This document shows, piece after piece, positions 7,175-16,106 of a stretch of DNA of 64,000 nucleotides. The number at the start of each line of letters is the position of its first letter. Position 1 is the stretch's first letter. This stretch comes from Cytobacillus oceanisediminis. Its GTDB lineage: Bacteria; Bacillota; Bacilli; Bacillales; Cytobacillaceae. Below the pieces are notes generated by a model. That model saw nothing but the letters and a program-made list of their open reading frames with translations, had not been told where the DNA came from and did no database searches. Made by a program: the position numbers and the translations under genes. The DNA lies in the NCBI RefSeq assembly GCF_004366035.1, contig NZ_SOEE01000001.1, forward strand, positions 558,001 to 622,000, read 5' to 3'.

Positions 7175-7222
7175 AAGAAAAGCGGAAGGCGTCTGAAGCT
7201 AGACAGTTATCGAAGTTAAAAA
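7175..7222. repeat. Short GCGGAAG...AGCTAGACAGTTATC repeat
   Basis: A compact copy of an intergenic repeat family also seen at 17530, 55653 and 61136. Its left end is aagaaaagcggaaggcg and its right end agctagacagttatcgaag. The middle is deleted relative to the longer copies. It lies between yrhC and the mtnN terminator. Confidence 0.55.
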
Positions 7223-7243
7223 CATTATAGATTCTGATATTAC

Positions 7244-7276
7244 GAAAAAGACGGCTTCCCATGATGAAAAGCCGCC
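7244..7276 (-). terminator. Terminator after mtnN
   Basis: GGCGGCTT pairs with AAGCCGTC on the minus strand and is followed by five T. It lies 20 bases beyond the mtnN stop. Confidence 0.75.
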
Positions 7277-7295
7277 AAAACACCGTTATCTTTTA

Positions 7296-7994
7296 TTATT
7301 GCTTTAGGGCATCCACAATCTTCATTACAAGCGTAGCGGAATGAAGTGCCGCCTTCTCCAAAAATTGCTCAAATGAAACATCGGATTCTTTTCCAGCAAT
7401 ATCAGAGAGTGCACGAATGACAACAAAAGGAGTCTTAAATTGATGGGCAACCTGTGCCACTGCCGCTGCTTCCATTTCTACTGCCTGCAAGTCTGTAAAT
7501 TTATCACGGATATAATCCACTCTTGCTGGATCATTCATGAAGGAATCACCTGTTGCAATTAACCCTCTGACAACCTGGATATCCCCGATTTCCTTTGCAC
7601 ACGCTTCAGCGATCTGTACCAGACTGCCGTCTGCTTCAAAAGCAGGCGGCAATTGGGGCACCTGACCATATTCGTAGCCAAAAGCGGTAACGTCTACATC
7701 ATGATGCCTAACCTCCGTGGAGATTACCGTGTCTCCCACATTCAGTTCTGGATTAAAGCCTCCAGCAGAACCCGTATTAATGACAAAATCCGGCTTATAT
7801 CTCTCCAAAAGTATAGCTGTGGACATGGCTGCATTTACTTTGCCTATGCCTGAACGGAGAAGCACCACTTCCGCACCATTCATTTTCCCTGCTGTATACT
7901 CGCACCCGGCGATCGTTTCCTGGCTCTTGTCTTCTATTTTATCTCTAAGTAATGTTACTTCTTCTTCCATTGCTCCAATAATAGCTATTTTCAT
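7296..7994 (-). CDS. mtnN: 5'-methylthioadenosine/S-adenosylhomocysteine nucleosidase
   Basis: Cleaves MTA and SAH to free adenine, recycling S-adenosylmethionine by-products in the cytoplasm. The 232 residues match the usual length. Visible family motifs are GAMEEEV near residue 8 with the catalytic glutamate, NTGSAGG near 73, the [13 protein letters not shown] substrate stretch near 171, and RALSDIAG near 193 with the catalytic aspartate. An AAGAGGT ribosome site precedes the ATG. Unlike B. subtilis, yrrT and mccAB are not adjacent. Confidence 0.96.
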   Translation of the reverse strand: MKIAIIGAMEEEVTLLRDKIEDKSQETIAGCEYTAGKMNGAEVVLLRSGIGKVNAAMSTAILLERYKPDFVINTGSAGGFNPELNVGDTVISTEVRHHDVDVTAFGYEYGQVPQLPPAFEADGSLVQIAEACAKEIGDIQVVRGLIATGDSFMNDPARVDYIRDKFTDLQAVEMEAAAVAQVAHQFKTPFVVIRALSDIAGKESDVSFEQFLEKAALHSATLVMKIVDALKQ

Positions 7995-8149
7995 AAATAA
8001 AACCTCTTTCTCATTTTTCTAAGCTTTTGATTGCATTCATCAGTAATAGAGTGCCCATATGCAATATCCAAACTCTATTCTACCATCATAGACGGGATGT
8101 TTGCCATATTCGAAAATCCATCCATACAGCCCCTATCCAGAATTGAAAG

Positions 8150-8178
8150 TTGCCAGACTTAAATGCACACCATAAAAT
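8150..8178 (+). promoter_or_regulatory. Sigma-A promoter of yrzA
   Basis: TTGCCA (8150-8155) and TAAAAT (8173-8178) with a 17-base spacer, 37 bases before the yrzA start. Confidence 0.6.
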
Positions 8179-8214
8179 AAATATTGAAACAGTATTGAAG
8201 GGAAGGGAATCACA

Positions 8215-8421
8215 ATGAATTTTCAGTTTGATTTGATAGAAGATAAGGTTGAGTTCTTTGAGGCTCTTGCTTTAAAAGAGCTTGAAAAGAAAATAAATGC
8301 ACAAATTGAGCATAATAAAGCAATTCTTTTAACCGTCCATCACGTTTCCCATCAAATGCATCTCGATGAGAATGGGAGAACGTATTACTCGGCGGTAGTG
8401 CACTTTAAGGCAAAAAAATAA
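8215..8421 (+). CDS. yrzA: YrzA family protein (DUF2536)
   Basis: A 68-residue cytoplasmic protein of unknown function. Its start (MNFQFDLIEDKVEFFEA) and its end (YYSAVVHFKAKK) match the DUF2536/YrzA family. GGGAAGGG lies 8 bases before the ATG. It is convergent with yrrS, as in B. subtilis, and shares a hairpin terminator with it. Confidence 0.85.
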   Translation: MNFQFDLIEDKVEFFEALALKELEKKINAQIEHNKAILLTVHHVSHQMHLDENGRTYYSAVVHFKAKK

Positions 8422-8444
8422 GGACGCCACCGGCGTCCTTATTA
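8417..8444. terminator. Bidirectional terminator between yrzA and yrrS
   Basis: aggacgcc (8421-8428) pairs with ggcgtcct (8432-8439), flanked by A and T runs. It overlaps the yrzA stop and lies just beyond the yrrS stop. Confidence 0.75.
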
Positions 8445-8449
8445 CCTAA

Positions 8450-9118
8450 TTAATTTATTTCATTTAATACTTCCACTTTGGATGGCTTCCAGCCTTCTCC
8501 GTCAACCCAGTCAATATAGACGCGGTACTTTTCGCTTTTATCTTTTGTGGAAATTGTCCCAACAGAGCTGTTTGGCCCATTATTGCCAAGGAACCAAACA
8601 GTCATATTGCCCTGTTCAATACCTGTAGCATATGAAATGGCACTGAGCATTTCCTGCCAATCCACATGATTTTGATCGTAGACAGCAGTATGTTCTCCGG
8701 ACTGAGATGTGCCGACTGGTTTCCATGCTGGGTTTTCAATCGTTTTTTCAACATCAGGACCGCTTCCGCCTTCTGTTACGACTTGTTCTTTATCTTCCTC
8801 AGACTCATCTTCAGCTTTATTCTCTTCAGCTTTTTTATCTTCTTTATCAGATTCTTTATCTGCTTTCTCTTTGTCTTTACTCTTATCCTGCTCTATGTCA
8901 TTGTCCTGGTCTTCCCGGTTACTCTCATTTTGTTTCGATTCAGATGCTGTCTGTTCATCAGCAGGAACTGCCTGATCATTATTTCCGCCAAAGAATATTT
9001 TGGCTGATACCACAATAATTAGGACGATAACAAGTGCAATAAGACTATTTAAAATAATATTGGTTTTTTTTCTTTTTTCCCGTTTTCCAAAACGGGATTC
9101 TCTGCTATTCCCTTTCAA
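8450..9118 (-). CDS. yrrS: YrrS family membrane protein (DUF1510)
   Basis: A 222-residue protein: basic N-terminus, one transmembrane helix at about residues 21-46, a long Glu/Lys/Asp-rich spacer (about 50-115), and a conserved C-terminal DUF1510 domain with WKPVGTSQ and HVDWQEM. The C-terminal domain should lie outside the membrane. In B. subtilis yrrS is next to the PBP gene pbpI, as here, which suggests a wall-linked role. The function is unproven. GGAGGAGAAAG precedes the ATG. Confidence 0.85.
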   Translation of the reverse strand: MKGNSRESRFGKREKRKKTNIILNSLIALVIVLIIVVSAKIFFGGNNDQAVPADEQTASESKQNESNREDQDNDIEQDKSKDKEKADKESDKEDKKAEENKAEDESEEDKEQVVTEGGSGPDVEKTIENPAWKPVGTSQSGEHTAVYDQNHVDWQEMLSAISYATGIEQGNMTVWFLGNNGPNSSVGTISTKDKSEKYRVYIDWVDGEGWKPSKVEVLNEIN

Positions 9119-9555
9119 AGCTTTCTCCTCCCCAATCTGTCAGGATTTCAAGTAAATATCAAAAGGATCTGTTGATTTCCGTACAGGCACGCAGCGTACC
9201 CGCGGGGAGTGCTGCGTGCTTCCTCGGCTTTGCCTTTGGTGCCTCGCATTCCCTCACTTCCCGCAGGACATTGAATAATCCTGCCTTAATCAACACAGAC
9301 CGAAGAAAATGCAAATGCATTTTCGAGGATCAAGTACCCTCCGTTCCAATCAACTCAGTGCATAAACTTAGGGCATAAACTCTACATACGTTGAAAGAAT
9401 CAATATTAATAAAATGAGAATAACTTTACCCAAACAGCGCTGTCAACATTCTAACATGGAATCAGGTTATCTTAAAAGAATTAACCTATAGACGTACTGC
9501 AAGCAGTTAAATGGACGACAGCAGCATGCGGAAAGTTACACTATACCATATTTAC
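9119..9555. repeat. 437-base gap with a GC-rich hairpin repeat
   Basis: The gap between yrrS and the PBP gene holds a GC-rich block at about 9170-9310. A perfect 9-bp inverted repeat, gcacgcagc (9187-9195) / gctgcgtgc (9211-9219), encloses CCGCGGGG. It resembles the CCGCGG/CCGCAGG interspersed repeats common between Bacillus genes (recalled, not searched). The rest, 9320-9555, is ordinary AT-rich sequence without a supported gene. Confidence 0.5.
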
Positions 9556-11349
9556 TTAAGAGTCCGCAGAGCCAGATGGAGGATTTTCTTCATTATGATT
9601 ATTGTTATAGATTTCTTTCACAATATCTGCAAAAAGCGGATTTACTCCTCCTGTGTCTTCAGTAACTTCCAGGTTTACAGCTACAAGGGCATATTTTGGG
9701 TTTTTATAAGGAAAATAACCCGCAAACCATTTATTGTGAAGCTGTTTCCCATCTGCCATTATACCTGTTTCTGCAGTACCCGATTTGCCTGCAACCTCAT
9801 ATGGAAGTTCTTTAAACCAGCGTCCGGTCCCTTCTTCATTTAACACTACTTCCCTAAGCAGCCTTTGAAGCTTCATAGCGGTAAAAGGGGCAATTTTATC
9901 TCCCTCCAGCTTCTTTTCCTTGAATTCTATAAGAGATGTACTGTTTTTATATTCTATTTCAGAAGCAACCCGGACCATTTCTTTATCTCCTCCTCTAGCT
10001 ATAGTTGCCATCATATTGGCAACAGCAAGTGGAGTGGCTCTTACTTCATGCTGTCCGATCCCTGTCAGACCGGCAAAATTACTGTCTTTTTTTGCATCTT
10101 CAGACAGAAACACTCGTCCCTTTTCTTCGCCTTGAAGCTGTTTGAAATCATTAAAATGATAAATATCCCCCTGCCAGCTCACAGGACCCATTAATGAAAG
10201 TTTTTCTGCATACTCCTCAAGGAGATCCGGGTTAATATCTTTTAGCTCCTTAGCAATGGAAGCAAATGTATTATTGCAGCTTCTGGCAAAGCTATCATTA
10301 AAATTCAGCATCCCATGCTGGTATTTAAGATCAGGTTCCCCGTTTATTTTCCTGCTGCAGTCAAATTGCCTTTGCGGATCGTCCAGGCCTTGATCAATTG
10401 CCGCAGCTGCCACCACTGTTTTAAAAACAGATCCCATAATTTGCTGTTTAATCATATGATTTACTGTCCCGCTGCTTTCTGCATCAAAAGGATTGTCTTT
10501 ATTAATAGAAGGACGTGACACCATTGCCAAAACCGAATTAGTCTCTATATCAAGAAGGACAACTCCACCTTTTTTAATCCCATGCTGATCAGCCAATTTT
10601 TCGGTCATCATCTGCAAATCGTAGTCCAAGGTTGTTCTAATATTAACCGGATAAAAGGGATTTGCTGGCTCAACATATTTTACATCAATGCCAAACAGCG
10701 GGCCGCCAGTCCCATCCACATGATAGACAAGTTTTGATGCCCCTTCAGGAAGCAGAAACTCATCAAAGCTTTTCTCCATGCCGGTTATGCCAATCATTGT
10801 GTCAGAAGAAAGATCTTTGTTCGGATATCTTTCATTTAAAACGTTCTGATTTTGTCCGGTAATTCCAATTAGCTGAGATGCAGGCTTCTCAGAACGGCTG
10901 TATTTCTTCTCAACAGCAAATACACCCGGAATTTTCAATGCATTGATGTCCTCCATCTGCTCGATTGACAGCTGTATTGGCTTTGGGGTTCCAAAAGCAA
11001 AAGGCTCTTTTGCATTCTCAACCGAATGTCGCAAGGAATACTCCGAAGCACCCGTAATCTTAGATATCTTCTTTATATCCCAATCCATTCTTGCAAGGAA
11101 GGGGAATAATATAAGAACAGATTTATTTTCAAATGTCATTGGATTTCCGCTGCGATCCAGGAAATTCCCTCTGCCGGCATCAATAATCATTTCCTGGGAC
11201 CGCTGACGGACACTCGATTCCAATAAGTTGATTTCTCTGTCTGTAAAATGCTCTGTTGAAACCAACTGCAGCTGTACCAATCTGCCCATAAGAAAACAAA
11301 GGACCATGAAACTAACGATAAGCCAGCCAACTGCTCTTTTTCTCCACAT
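9556..11349 (-). CDS. pbpI: Class B penicillin-binding protein (transpeptidase)
   Basis: Cross-links peptidoglycan outside the membrane. The 597-residue protein has an N-terminal membrane helix (about residues 8-22), a dimerisation region, and a transpeptidase domain with SVFK at 307-310 (active serine), SCN at 357-359 and KSGT at 522-525. ATG 11349 is chosen because GAGGTG lies 7 bases before it; a TTG 18 bases further upstream overlaps that site. The position between greA and yrrS matches B. subtilis yrrR/pbpI (PBP4b). The ribosome site lies in the 3' arm of a hairpin. Confidence 0.92.
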   Translation of the reverse strand: MWRKRAVGWLIVSFMVLCFLMGRLVQLQLVSTEHFTDREINLLESSVRQRSQEMIIDAGRGNFLDRSGNPMTFENKSVLILFPFLARMDWDIKKISKITGASEYSLRHSVENAKEPFAFGTPKPIQLSIEQMEDINALKIPGVFAVEKKYSRSEKPASQLIGITGQNQNVLNERYPNKDLSSDTMIGITGMEKSFDEFLLPEGASKLVYHVDGTGGPLFGIDVKYVEPANPFYPVNIRTTLDYDLQMMTEKLADQHGIKKGGVVLLDIETNSVLAMVSRPSINKDNPFDAESSGTVNHMIKQQIMGSVFKTVVAAAAIDQGLDDPQRQFDCSRKINGEPDLKYQHGMLNFNDSFARSCNNTFASIAKELKDINPDLLEEYAEKLSLMGPVSWQGDIYHFNDFKQLQGEEKGRVFLSEDAKKDSNFAGLTGIGQHEVRATPLAVANMMATIARGGDKEMVRVASEIEYKNSTSLIEFKEKKLEGDKIAPFTAMKLQRLLREVVLNEEGTGRWFKELPYEVAGKSGTAETGIMADGKQLHNKWFAGYFPYKNPKYALVAVNLEVTEDTGGVNPLFADIVKEIYNNNHNEENPPSGSADS

Positions 11350-11351
11350 AA

Positions 11352-11381
11352 AAAAACACCTCGTCAAAAGTCTTGACGAGG
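11352..11381 (-). terminator. Terminator hairpin that buries the PBP ribosome site
   Basis: cctcgtcaa (11359-11367) and ttgacgagg (11373-11381) form a perfect 9-bp stem. On the minus strand it is followed by TG and seven T, making a terminator after greA. The GAGG of the PBP Shine-Dalgarno sequence is the last part of the 3' arm and the T run is its spacer before the ATG. Confidence 0.75.
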
Positions 11382-11406
11382 TTTTCTTATTTCAAACCAG
11401 CTATTC

Positions 11407-11883
11407 TTATTTAATAGAAACAATGCGTACGTTCATTTCTCCACCAGGAGTCTGAACAGTCACTTCATCTCCAACTGTACGGCCAATCAGGCTTTTGGCA
11501 ATTGGTGAATCATTTGAGATTTTCCCTTCAAAAGGATCCGCCTCTGCACTTCCCACGATAGTGTAAGTTTCTTCATCTCCATCCGGAAGCTCTACGAAAG
11601 TAACGGAACGGCCAAGTCCAACAATATCTCCGGCCATTTCTTCCTCTTGGATGATCTTTGCATTGCGGATCATATTTTCAAGAGTGGTAATCCTGCCTTC
11701 AACAAATGCCTGCTCTTCTTTCGCTGAATCATATTCTGAGTTCTCGGAAAGATCTCCGAAGCTTCTTGCGATTTTTATACGTTCAACCACTTCTTTGCGT
11801 TTAACCGATTTTAAATATTCAAGTTCCTGCTCAAGTTTTTCTTTACCTGCTTGTGTCATTGGGAAAACCTTTTCTGTAGCCAA
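11407..11883 (-). CDS. greA: Transcription elongation factor GreA
   Basis: Rescues backtracked RNA polymerase by stimulating transcript cleavage. Starting at TTG 11883 gives 158 residues, the standard GreA length. AGGAG sits 8 bases before this TTG, whereas the upstream GTG at 11890-11892 abuts it. The N-terminal coiled coil (about residues 10-75, with [15 protein letters not shown] at its tip) and the C-terminal FKBP-like domain are both complete. It follows udk in the leftward run. Confidence 0.95.
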   Translation of the reverse strand: MATEKVFPMTQAGKEKLEQELEYLKSVKRKEVVERIKIARSFGDLSENSEYDSAKEEQAFVEGRITTLENMIRNAKIIQEEEMAGDIVGLGRSVTFVELPDGDEETYTIVGSAEADPFEGKISNDSPIAKSLIGRTVGDEVTVQTPGGEMNVRIVSIK

Positions 11884-12115
11884 AACCTTCACTCCTTCGA
11901 ATTACACATTCTTTAAAAGTATGTGTTCTATAAATGTATGTACTTCTTTTTATCATATTTTTAGGAAAATGAACAGGAGCGCGTCCTTTGTTAAAGGGCG
12001 CGCAGATCATCTTTTTATGTTCACTGGCTCTGATAAATTTTAAAATGCTGTTCGGCAGCAGCTTAGCCATTCGGTAAAAGGATAAGTCCTATTGAACATT
12101 TTCAATGCTATTGTT

Positions 12116-12751
12116 TCATAAAAATGACTTTTGTTCAAGAATTGTTTGAATTTTTGTGACCATTAAATCGATGGCAACATAATTATGCCCGCCTTCAGGA
12201 ATAATGATGTCAGCATATCTTTTGGTCGGCTCAATAAATTGATTATGCATTGGCCGTACCACATTTACATATTGTTCAATGACTGAATCCATTGTGCGTC
12301 CCCGTTCTTTTATATCCCTGAATAAGCGGCGGATAATACGCAGGTCAGCATCCGTATCTACATATAATTTCATGTCCATCAGATTACGGAGTCTCTCATC
12401 CTCAAGGATCAGAATGCCTTCTAAGATGATAACATCCTTTGGTTCGACTTCAATTACCTCTTCGGACCTTGTATGCATGGCATAATCATATACAGGCTTG
12501 TTAATCGGTTCATATCTTAGCAGGCTTTCAATATGTTCAATTAGCAGGTCGTTATCAAATGCAAGCGGATGGTCATAATTCGTTTTCAATCTTTCTTCAA
12601 AAGGCAGATGAGTCTGATCCTTATAATAATAGTCCTGTTCGATCATAAGGATTGAATGCCCTTTGAAACGGTCATAGATCGCTTTGGTTACGCTCGTTTT
12701 TCCTGAGCCGGAACCGCCGGCCACCCCAATTACAACGGGTTTGCGTTTCAT
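12116..12751 (-). CDS. udk: Uridine kinase
   Basis: Phosphorylates uridine and cytidine for pyrimidine salvage. The 211-residue protein has the P-loop [12 protein letters not shown] at residues 9-20, the nucleoside-binding DQDYYYKD-type segment (EQDYYYKD) near 40, and YDHPLAFD near 59. Length and motifs are standard. It lies 3 bases downstream of trhP2 and is clearly cotranscribed with it. Confidence 0.97.
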   Translation of the reverse strand: MKRKPVVIGVAGGSGSGKTSVTKAIYDRFKGHSILMIEQDYYYKDQTHLPFEERLKTNYDHPLAFDNDLLIEHIESLLRYEPINKPVYDYAMHTRSEEVIEVEPKDVIILEGILILEDERLRNLMDMKLYVDTDADLRIIRRLFRDIKERGRTMDSVIEQYVNVVRPMHNQFIEPTKRYADIIIPEGGHNYVAIDLMVTKIQTILEQKSFL

Positions 12752-12754
12752 TGA

Positions 12755-14023
12755 TTAGAGCTCCTTTCGCATCATGTTGTTAGGGTATACCGGCTTATCA
12801 ACCTTAAATTGAACAATTTGAAGCGGATGGCGCGCTGCATCCAGCTCATTGCCTTTTTCATCCCATATTTTATCGATGACTTGTGTAAAATTGTCAATTT
12901 CAGGACCAAAGAATTCTACTTCTTCTCCAGGCTGAAATTTATTTCTCTGCTGAAGGGTAACAACCTGTGTATCCGGATTGTATTCCAGTACAAGCCCAAC
13001 GAAATCGATATTCGTCTTTTTGCTATGATTTCCAAACATTTGCTCTTTATACCCAGGAACCCCTTCAAAGAAAGCGGGAGCTGTTTCGCGGTTTGCACAT
13101 TTATCAAGCTCTTCCAGCCATTCCGGCTTAATCTTGAAGTTATCAGGATCTGCACAATAGGCATCAATCACTTTACGGTACACGGTGACTACTGTTGCAA
13201 TGTAATGAATGGATTTCATGCGTCCTTCTATTTTTAAGCTGTCAATTCCCAGTTCAATCATACGGGGAATTGATTCAATCAGCTTAAGATCTTTCGGACT
13301 CATGGCAAAAGGAGCATCTCCTTCGCTGTATAAAGGAACTTCATTCTCGTCTTCAAGCTGGTATAAATCATAATCCCATCGGCAGGATTGGCAGCAGCCG
13401 CCTCTGTTGGAATCACGGGCTGTCATATGATTGCTGAGTGTACAGCGTCCGGAGTAGGCAATACACATTGCCCCGTGGATGAAGGTTTCAATTTCAATGT
13501 CTACCTTCTCCTTCATTTCTTTGATTTCCTCCGCACTTGTTTCACGCGCAAGGACGACACGCTCCAATCCTTCTTCTTTCCAGAATTCCACTGCCTTCCA
13601 GTTAGATAGGGATTGCTGCGTGCTTAAATGGACTTCTATCTCAGGTGCAACACGGCGGCAGGTTTCAATGATAAGCGGATCTGCTACAATGATTCCTGCT
13701 ACTCCTGCTTCTTTAAGGCCCAGCAAATACTCCTCAAGACCATCAATATTTTCGTTATGCGCGAATATATTGGTTGTGACATAAATCTTAGCTCCGTATT
13801 TTTTGGCGAATTCCACGCCTTCTTTCATTTCTTCAAAAGTGAAATTGCCTGCGTTCGAACGGAGGCCATATTCCTGTCCGCCGATAAACACGGCGTCTGC
13901 ACCATAGTGGACCGCAATCTTCAGCTTTTCAAGGTTTCCTGCCGGAGCAAGCAATTCAGGCTTCTTTACAATAACCCTTTTGCCGTTGACAATTTCGGAA
14001 ATTTTCTCCTTTACCGCTGCCAT
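12755..14023 (-). CDS. trhP2: Peptidase U32 family tRNA hydroxylation protein (YrrO)
   Basis: B. subtilis YrrO (TrhP2) acts with YrrN in prephenate-dependent 5-hydroxylation of uridine 34 in tRNA. The 422-residue protein has the U32 fold start KKPELLAPAGNLEKL near residue 20 and a cysteine set typical of this branch: CIAYSGRC, then GGCCQSCRWDY, and a later KCANRETA cysteine, consistent with an Fe-S site. The C-terminal part resembles the family's beta-barrel extension. It lies 35 bases after trhP1 in the trmR-trhP1-trhP2-udk-greA order known from B. subtilis. Confidence 0.92.
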   Translation of the reverse strand: MAAVKEKISEIVNGKRVIVKKPELLAPAGNLEKLKIAVHYGADAVFIGGQEYGLRSNAGNFTFEEMKEGVEFAKKYGAKIYVTTNIFAHNENIDGLEEYLLGLKEAGVAGIIVADPLIIETCRRVAPEIEVHLSTQQSLSNWKAVEFWKEEGLERVVLARETSAEEIKEMKEKVDIEIETFIHGAMCIAYSGRCTLSNHMTARDSNRGGCCQSCRWDYDLYQLEDENEVPLYSEGDAPFAMSPKDLKLIESIPRMIELGIDSLKIEGRMKSIHYIATVVTVYRKVIDAYCADPDNFKIKPEWLEELDKCANRETAPAFFEGVPGYKEQMFGNHSKKTNIDFVGLVLEYNPDTQVVTLQQRNKFQPGEEVEFFGPEIDNFTQVIDKIWDEKGNELDAARHPLQIVQFKVDKPVYPNNMMRKEL

Positions 14024-14058
14024 AAAGCTTCCTCCTCTTTCTTTTTAATATAGTCAAA

Positions 14059-14988
14059 TCAGTAGACGGTTTCTTTGAAGAAGAACCCAGTATCAAGCTT
14101 ACGGTTAGCTGGCTGAATTTCTTCAATTTCACCGAGTAGATCGTCTTTTATTTCATCGTATTGGTCCGGGTCTTCGACACATAGATCAATAGCTTTTCTG
14201 TAGAGCTTAGTGACTTCGATAATATATTCAGGACTTTTTAATACCCCGTCAATTTTAAATGAATCAATGCCTGCTTCAATCATTTCCTGCAGTTCATCAA
14301 TAATGCAGATGTCATTGGGGCTCATAATATGAGTGCCATTTTCATCTTCAAAGATAGGGTATTTGTTTTCCCGTTCCTTATCGTGAAGGAACATGCTTTT
14401 TTCCTGTGCGCGGTTTTCAACTTCCAGAGCTTTTCCCTGGTATTCATAATAATTGCCAAGCAGGGAGCGCTTAGATTGGAACATTGCAGTCATGCCATGA
14501 ACCTGCACTTCAATTTCCACTTCAGCATTTTCTTTTATTTCAATGATGGCATCCATATTAATCTCTCTTGCCAGGACTGCGCGTTTAGCGCCCTTTCTGC
14601 CCCAGTAATTGCATGTATACCAGTTTGTTGCAGTAGTTTCAGTATTCCAATGGAGCTTCATGTCAGGGGCAGCCGAGCGGGCTGCCATCAATACAGCAGG
14701 ATCCCCAAAGATAATAGCATCTGCATTAATTTTTTTTAAGAAACTGATATAGCCCTCGAGTTCAGGCACTTTATCATTATGAAATAAAGCATTCATCGCC
14801 ACATACACTTTTTTCCCATGCTTGTGGGCAATTTCCACCGTTTTTTGCACATCTTCCCTTGTGAATTCTCCTGCAAGCCTAAGTCCATAACGTTGTTCAC
14901 CTACAACAAAGGCATCTGCACCAGCCGACACAAGCTGCTCGATATCTTCAACTCTTGCGGGTGTTACTAAGAGTTCAGGTTTTCTCAT
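14059..14988 (-). CDS. trhP1: Peptidase U32 family tRNA hydroxylation protein (YrrN)
   Basis: Partner of TrhP2 in forming 5-hydroxyuridine at the tRNA wobble base. Start ATG 14988 gives 309 residues, the B. subtilis YrrN length; GAGGTGA lies 6 bases before it, and an upstream in-frame GTG is inside that site. It has the U32 core (KPELLVTPARVEDIEQLV) and HGMTAMFQSKRSLLGNYY where TrhP2 has cysteines, so it lacks most of the cluster ligands. This asymmetry is normal for the pair. Its start codon lies in the 3' end of the trmR reading frame region, 6 bases past the trmR stop. Confidence 0.9.
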   Translation of the reverse strand: MRKPELLVTPARVEDIEQLVSAGADAFVVGEQRYGLRLAGEFTREDVQKTVEIAHKHGKKVYVAMNALFHNDKVPELEGYISFLKKINADAIIFGDPAVLMAARSAAPDMKLHWNTETTATNWYTCNYWGRKGAKRAVLAREINMDAIIEIKENAEVEIEVQVHGMTAMFQSKRSLLGNYYEYQGKALEVENRAQEKSMFLHDKERENKYPIFEDENGTHIMSPNDICIIDELQEMIEAGIDSFKIDGVLKSPEYIIEVTKLYRKAIDLCVEDPDQYDEIKDDLLGEIEEIQPANRKLDTGFFFKETVY

Positions 14989-14993
14989 TGTTA

Positions 14994-15629
14994 TCACCTC
15001 TTTTTACTAATTGCCACGCCATCCCCAACAGGCAAAATAACTGTGTGGTATTCAGGATGACTCATTAACCATTTATTAAACACATCAATTTTTTTTACCA
15101 GATTCCGGATACGTTTATTTTCTATAACAGGTTCACACACAAGACCTTTAAAAAGGACATTGTCTGTAATGATTACGCCGTCATAAGAGAGATAGCGGGA
15201 ATATAATTCAAAAAACCGCTGATATTGTCCCTTTGCTGCATCGATAAATATAGCATCATAGGGTCCGTGTTTTATGACATCCTCCTCAACTTCCAGAGCA
15301 TCTCCCTTTATGATGCGGATTTGCTCCTTTTTCCGGGCTTCATCTATATACTGCTCGGCAAGCTGATAACGTTCCACATCGCGTTCAATTGTAATAATTT
15401 TCGCTTCAGGAACTGCAAATGCCATTCTGATTGCAGAATAGCCGATTGCTGTCCCTACTTCCAAAATCGTTTTAGGTCTTTGGATGCGCAAAAGCTGAAG
15501 CATCGCCTCAATCCCCGCCAGTTCCATGATCGGAACATTATGTTCCTTGGCGTATTGCTCCATTTTGTCCAGTAACTGGGGTCTTTCAGGTATTATCTCC
15601 TCTATATATGCATGCAGCTTATCGTTCAT
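14994..15629 (-). CDS. trmR: tRNA 5-hydroxyuridine methyltransferase (YrrM)
   Basis: SAM-dependent O-methyltransferase that converts 5-hydroxyuridine 34 to 5-methoxyuridine in B. subtilis. The class I fold is clear: EVGTAIGYSAIRMA (SAM loop, about residues 56-69), IERD at the end of strand 2, and FIDAAKGQYQRFFELY with the metal-binding aspartate near residue 130. The ATG at 15629 is chosen by similarity to YrrM; it follows GAGGTGA by about 10 bases. The open frame extends upstream, but without a better ribosome site. It leads the tRNA-hydroxylation operon. Confidence 0.9.
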   Translation of the reverse strand: MNDKLHAYIEEIIPERPQLLDKMEQYAKEHNVPIMELAGIEAMLQLLRIQRPKTILEVGTAIGYSAIRMAFAVPEAKIITIERDVERYQLAEQYIDEARKKEQIRIIKGDALEVEEDVIKHGPYDAIFIDAAKGQYQRFFELYSRYLSYDGVIITDNVLFKGLVCEPVIENKRIRNLVKKIDVFNKWLMSHPEYHTVILPVGDGVAISKKR

Positions 15630-16105
15630 CAAGCTGGCATCACCTCGATCAGACGGAATTTTATTGTCAAGCTGCGGCTCCCAGGAACTCACGGGTCTCA
15701 GCCGCTTTTCTATTTAGACATGAAAAAATAGCGTTCACAGATAGGATGTGAAAATGCGCTGTACGGCATTCCGGCTTAGGGTGAGCCAGTATCCATGCTT
15801 GTCCGTGATTTACGCTATCGCAAAGCTTTATCGCAGTCCAACGGACAGTAAGACCCCACTCCAAGACTGAATGAAATCAAAGAAGTATATATGAGGTCAA
15901 ACTGTCCGTAAAGGCCCAAAAGAAGAACAAAGATTAAGACGCCACATCCTGTGGCAACATCTTTGTAACCCACATGCTGTGGGCCTCAACTAACAATTAT
16001 CGGGGATAAAGCCCCACTAATTGGAGTTTCACTGTATAAAACACCTGATCTATTTTACCATAATTAAAAGGGGAATGCTATATCTGCCCATTCCCCTTTT
16101 GCTTT
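15630..16105. repeat. 476-base gap with paired hairpin repeat
   Basis: At 15928-15965 an outer stem caaagat/atctttg encloses the inner hairpin gccaca-tcc-tgtggc (15941-15955). A second hairpin, cccaca-tgc-tgtggg, follows at about 15968-15982, then a small ggggata/gcccc stem near 16003-16015. The same arrangement with different stem bases occurs at 4477-4535. The stretch 15700-15920 looks like part of the same repeat (for example an inverted actgtccg/cggacagt pair), and no gene is supported there. Confidence 0.6.
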
Positions 16106-16106
16106 T
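16066..16106 (-). terminator. Terminator after mltG
   Basis: aaaaggggaatg pairs with cattcccctttt in a perfect 12-bp stem, with the A/T ends acting as the T run on the minus strand. It abuts the mltG stop. Confidence 0.85.

Noticed and set aside
8666-9018. Three long plus-strand ORFs opposite yrrS
   Set aside because: They are antisense shadows of the Glu/Lys/Asp-rich linker of yrrS, whose codons read as Ser/Leu/Phe on the other strand.
11843-12070. 75-codon minus-strand ORF between udk and greA
   Set aside because: It overlaps the greA start in another frame, has no ribosome site, and covers a GC-rich hairpin gcgcgtcctt/aagggcgcgc.
15667-15864. 65-codon minus-strand ORF upstream of trmR
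   Set aside because: It falls in repeat-like sequence, has no ribosome site or family, and ends inside the trmR 5' region.
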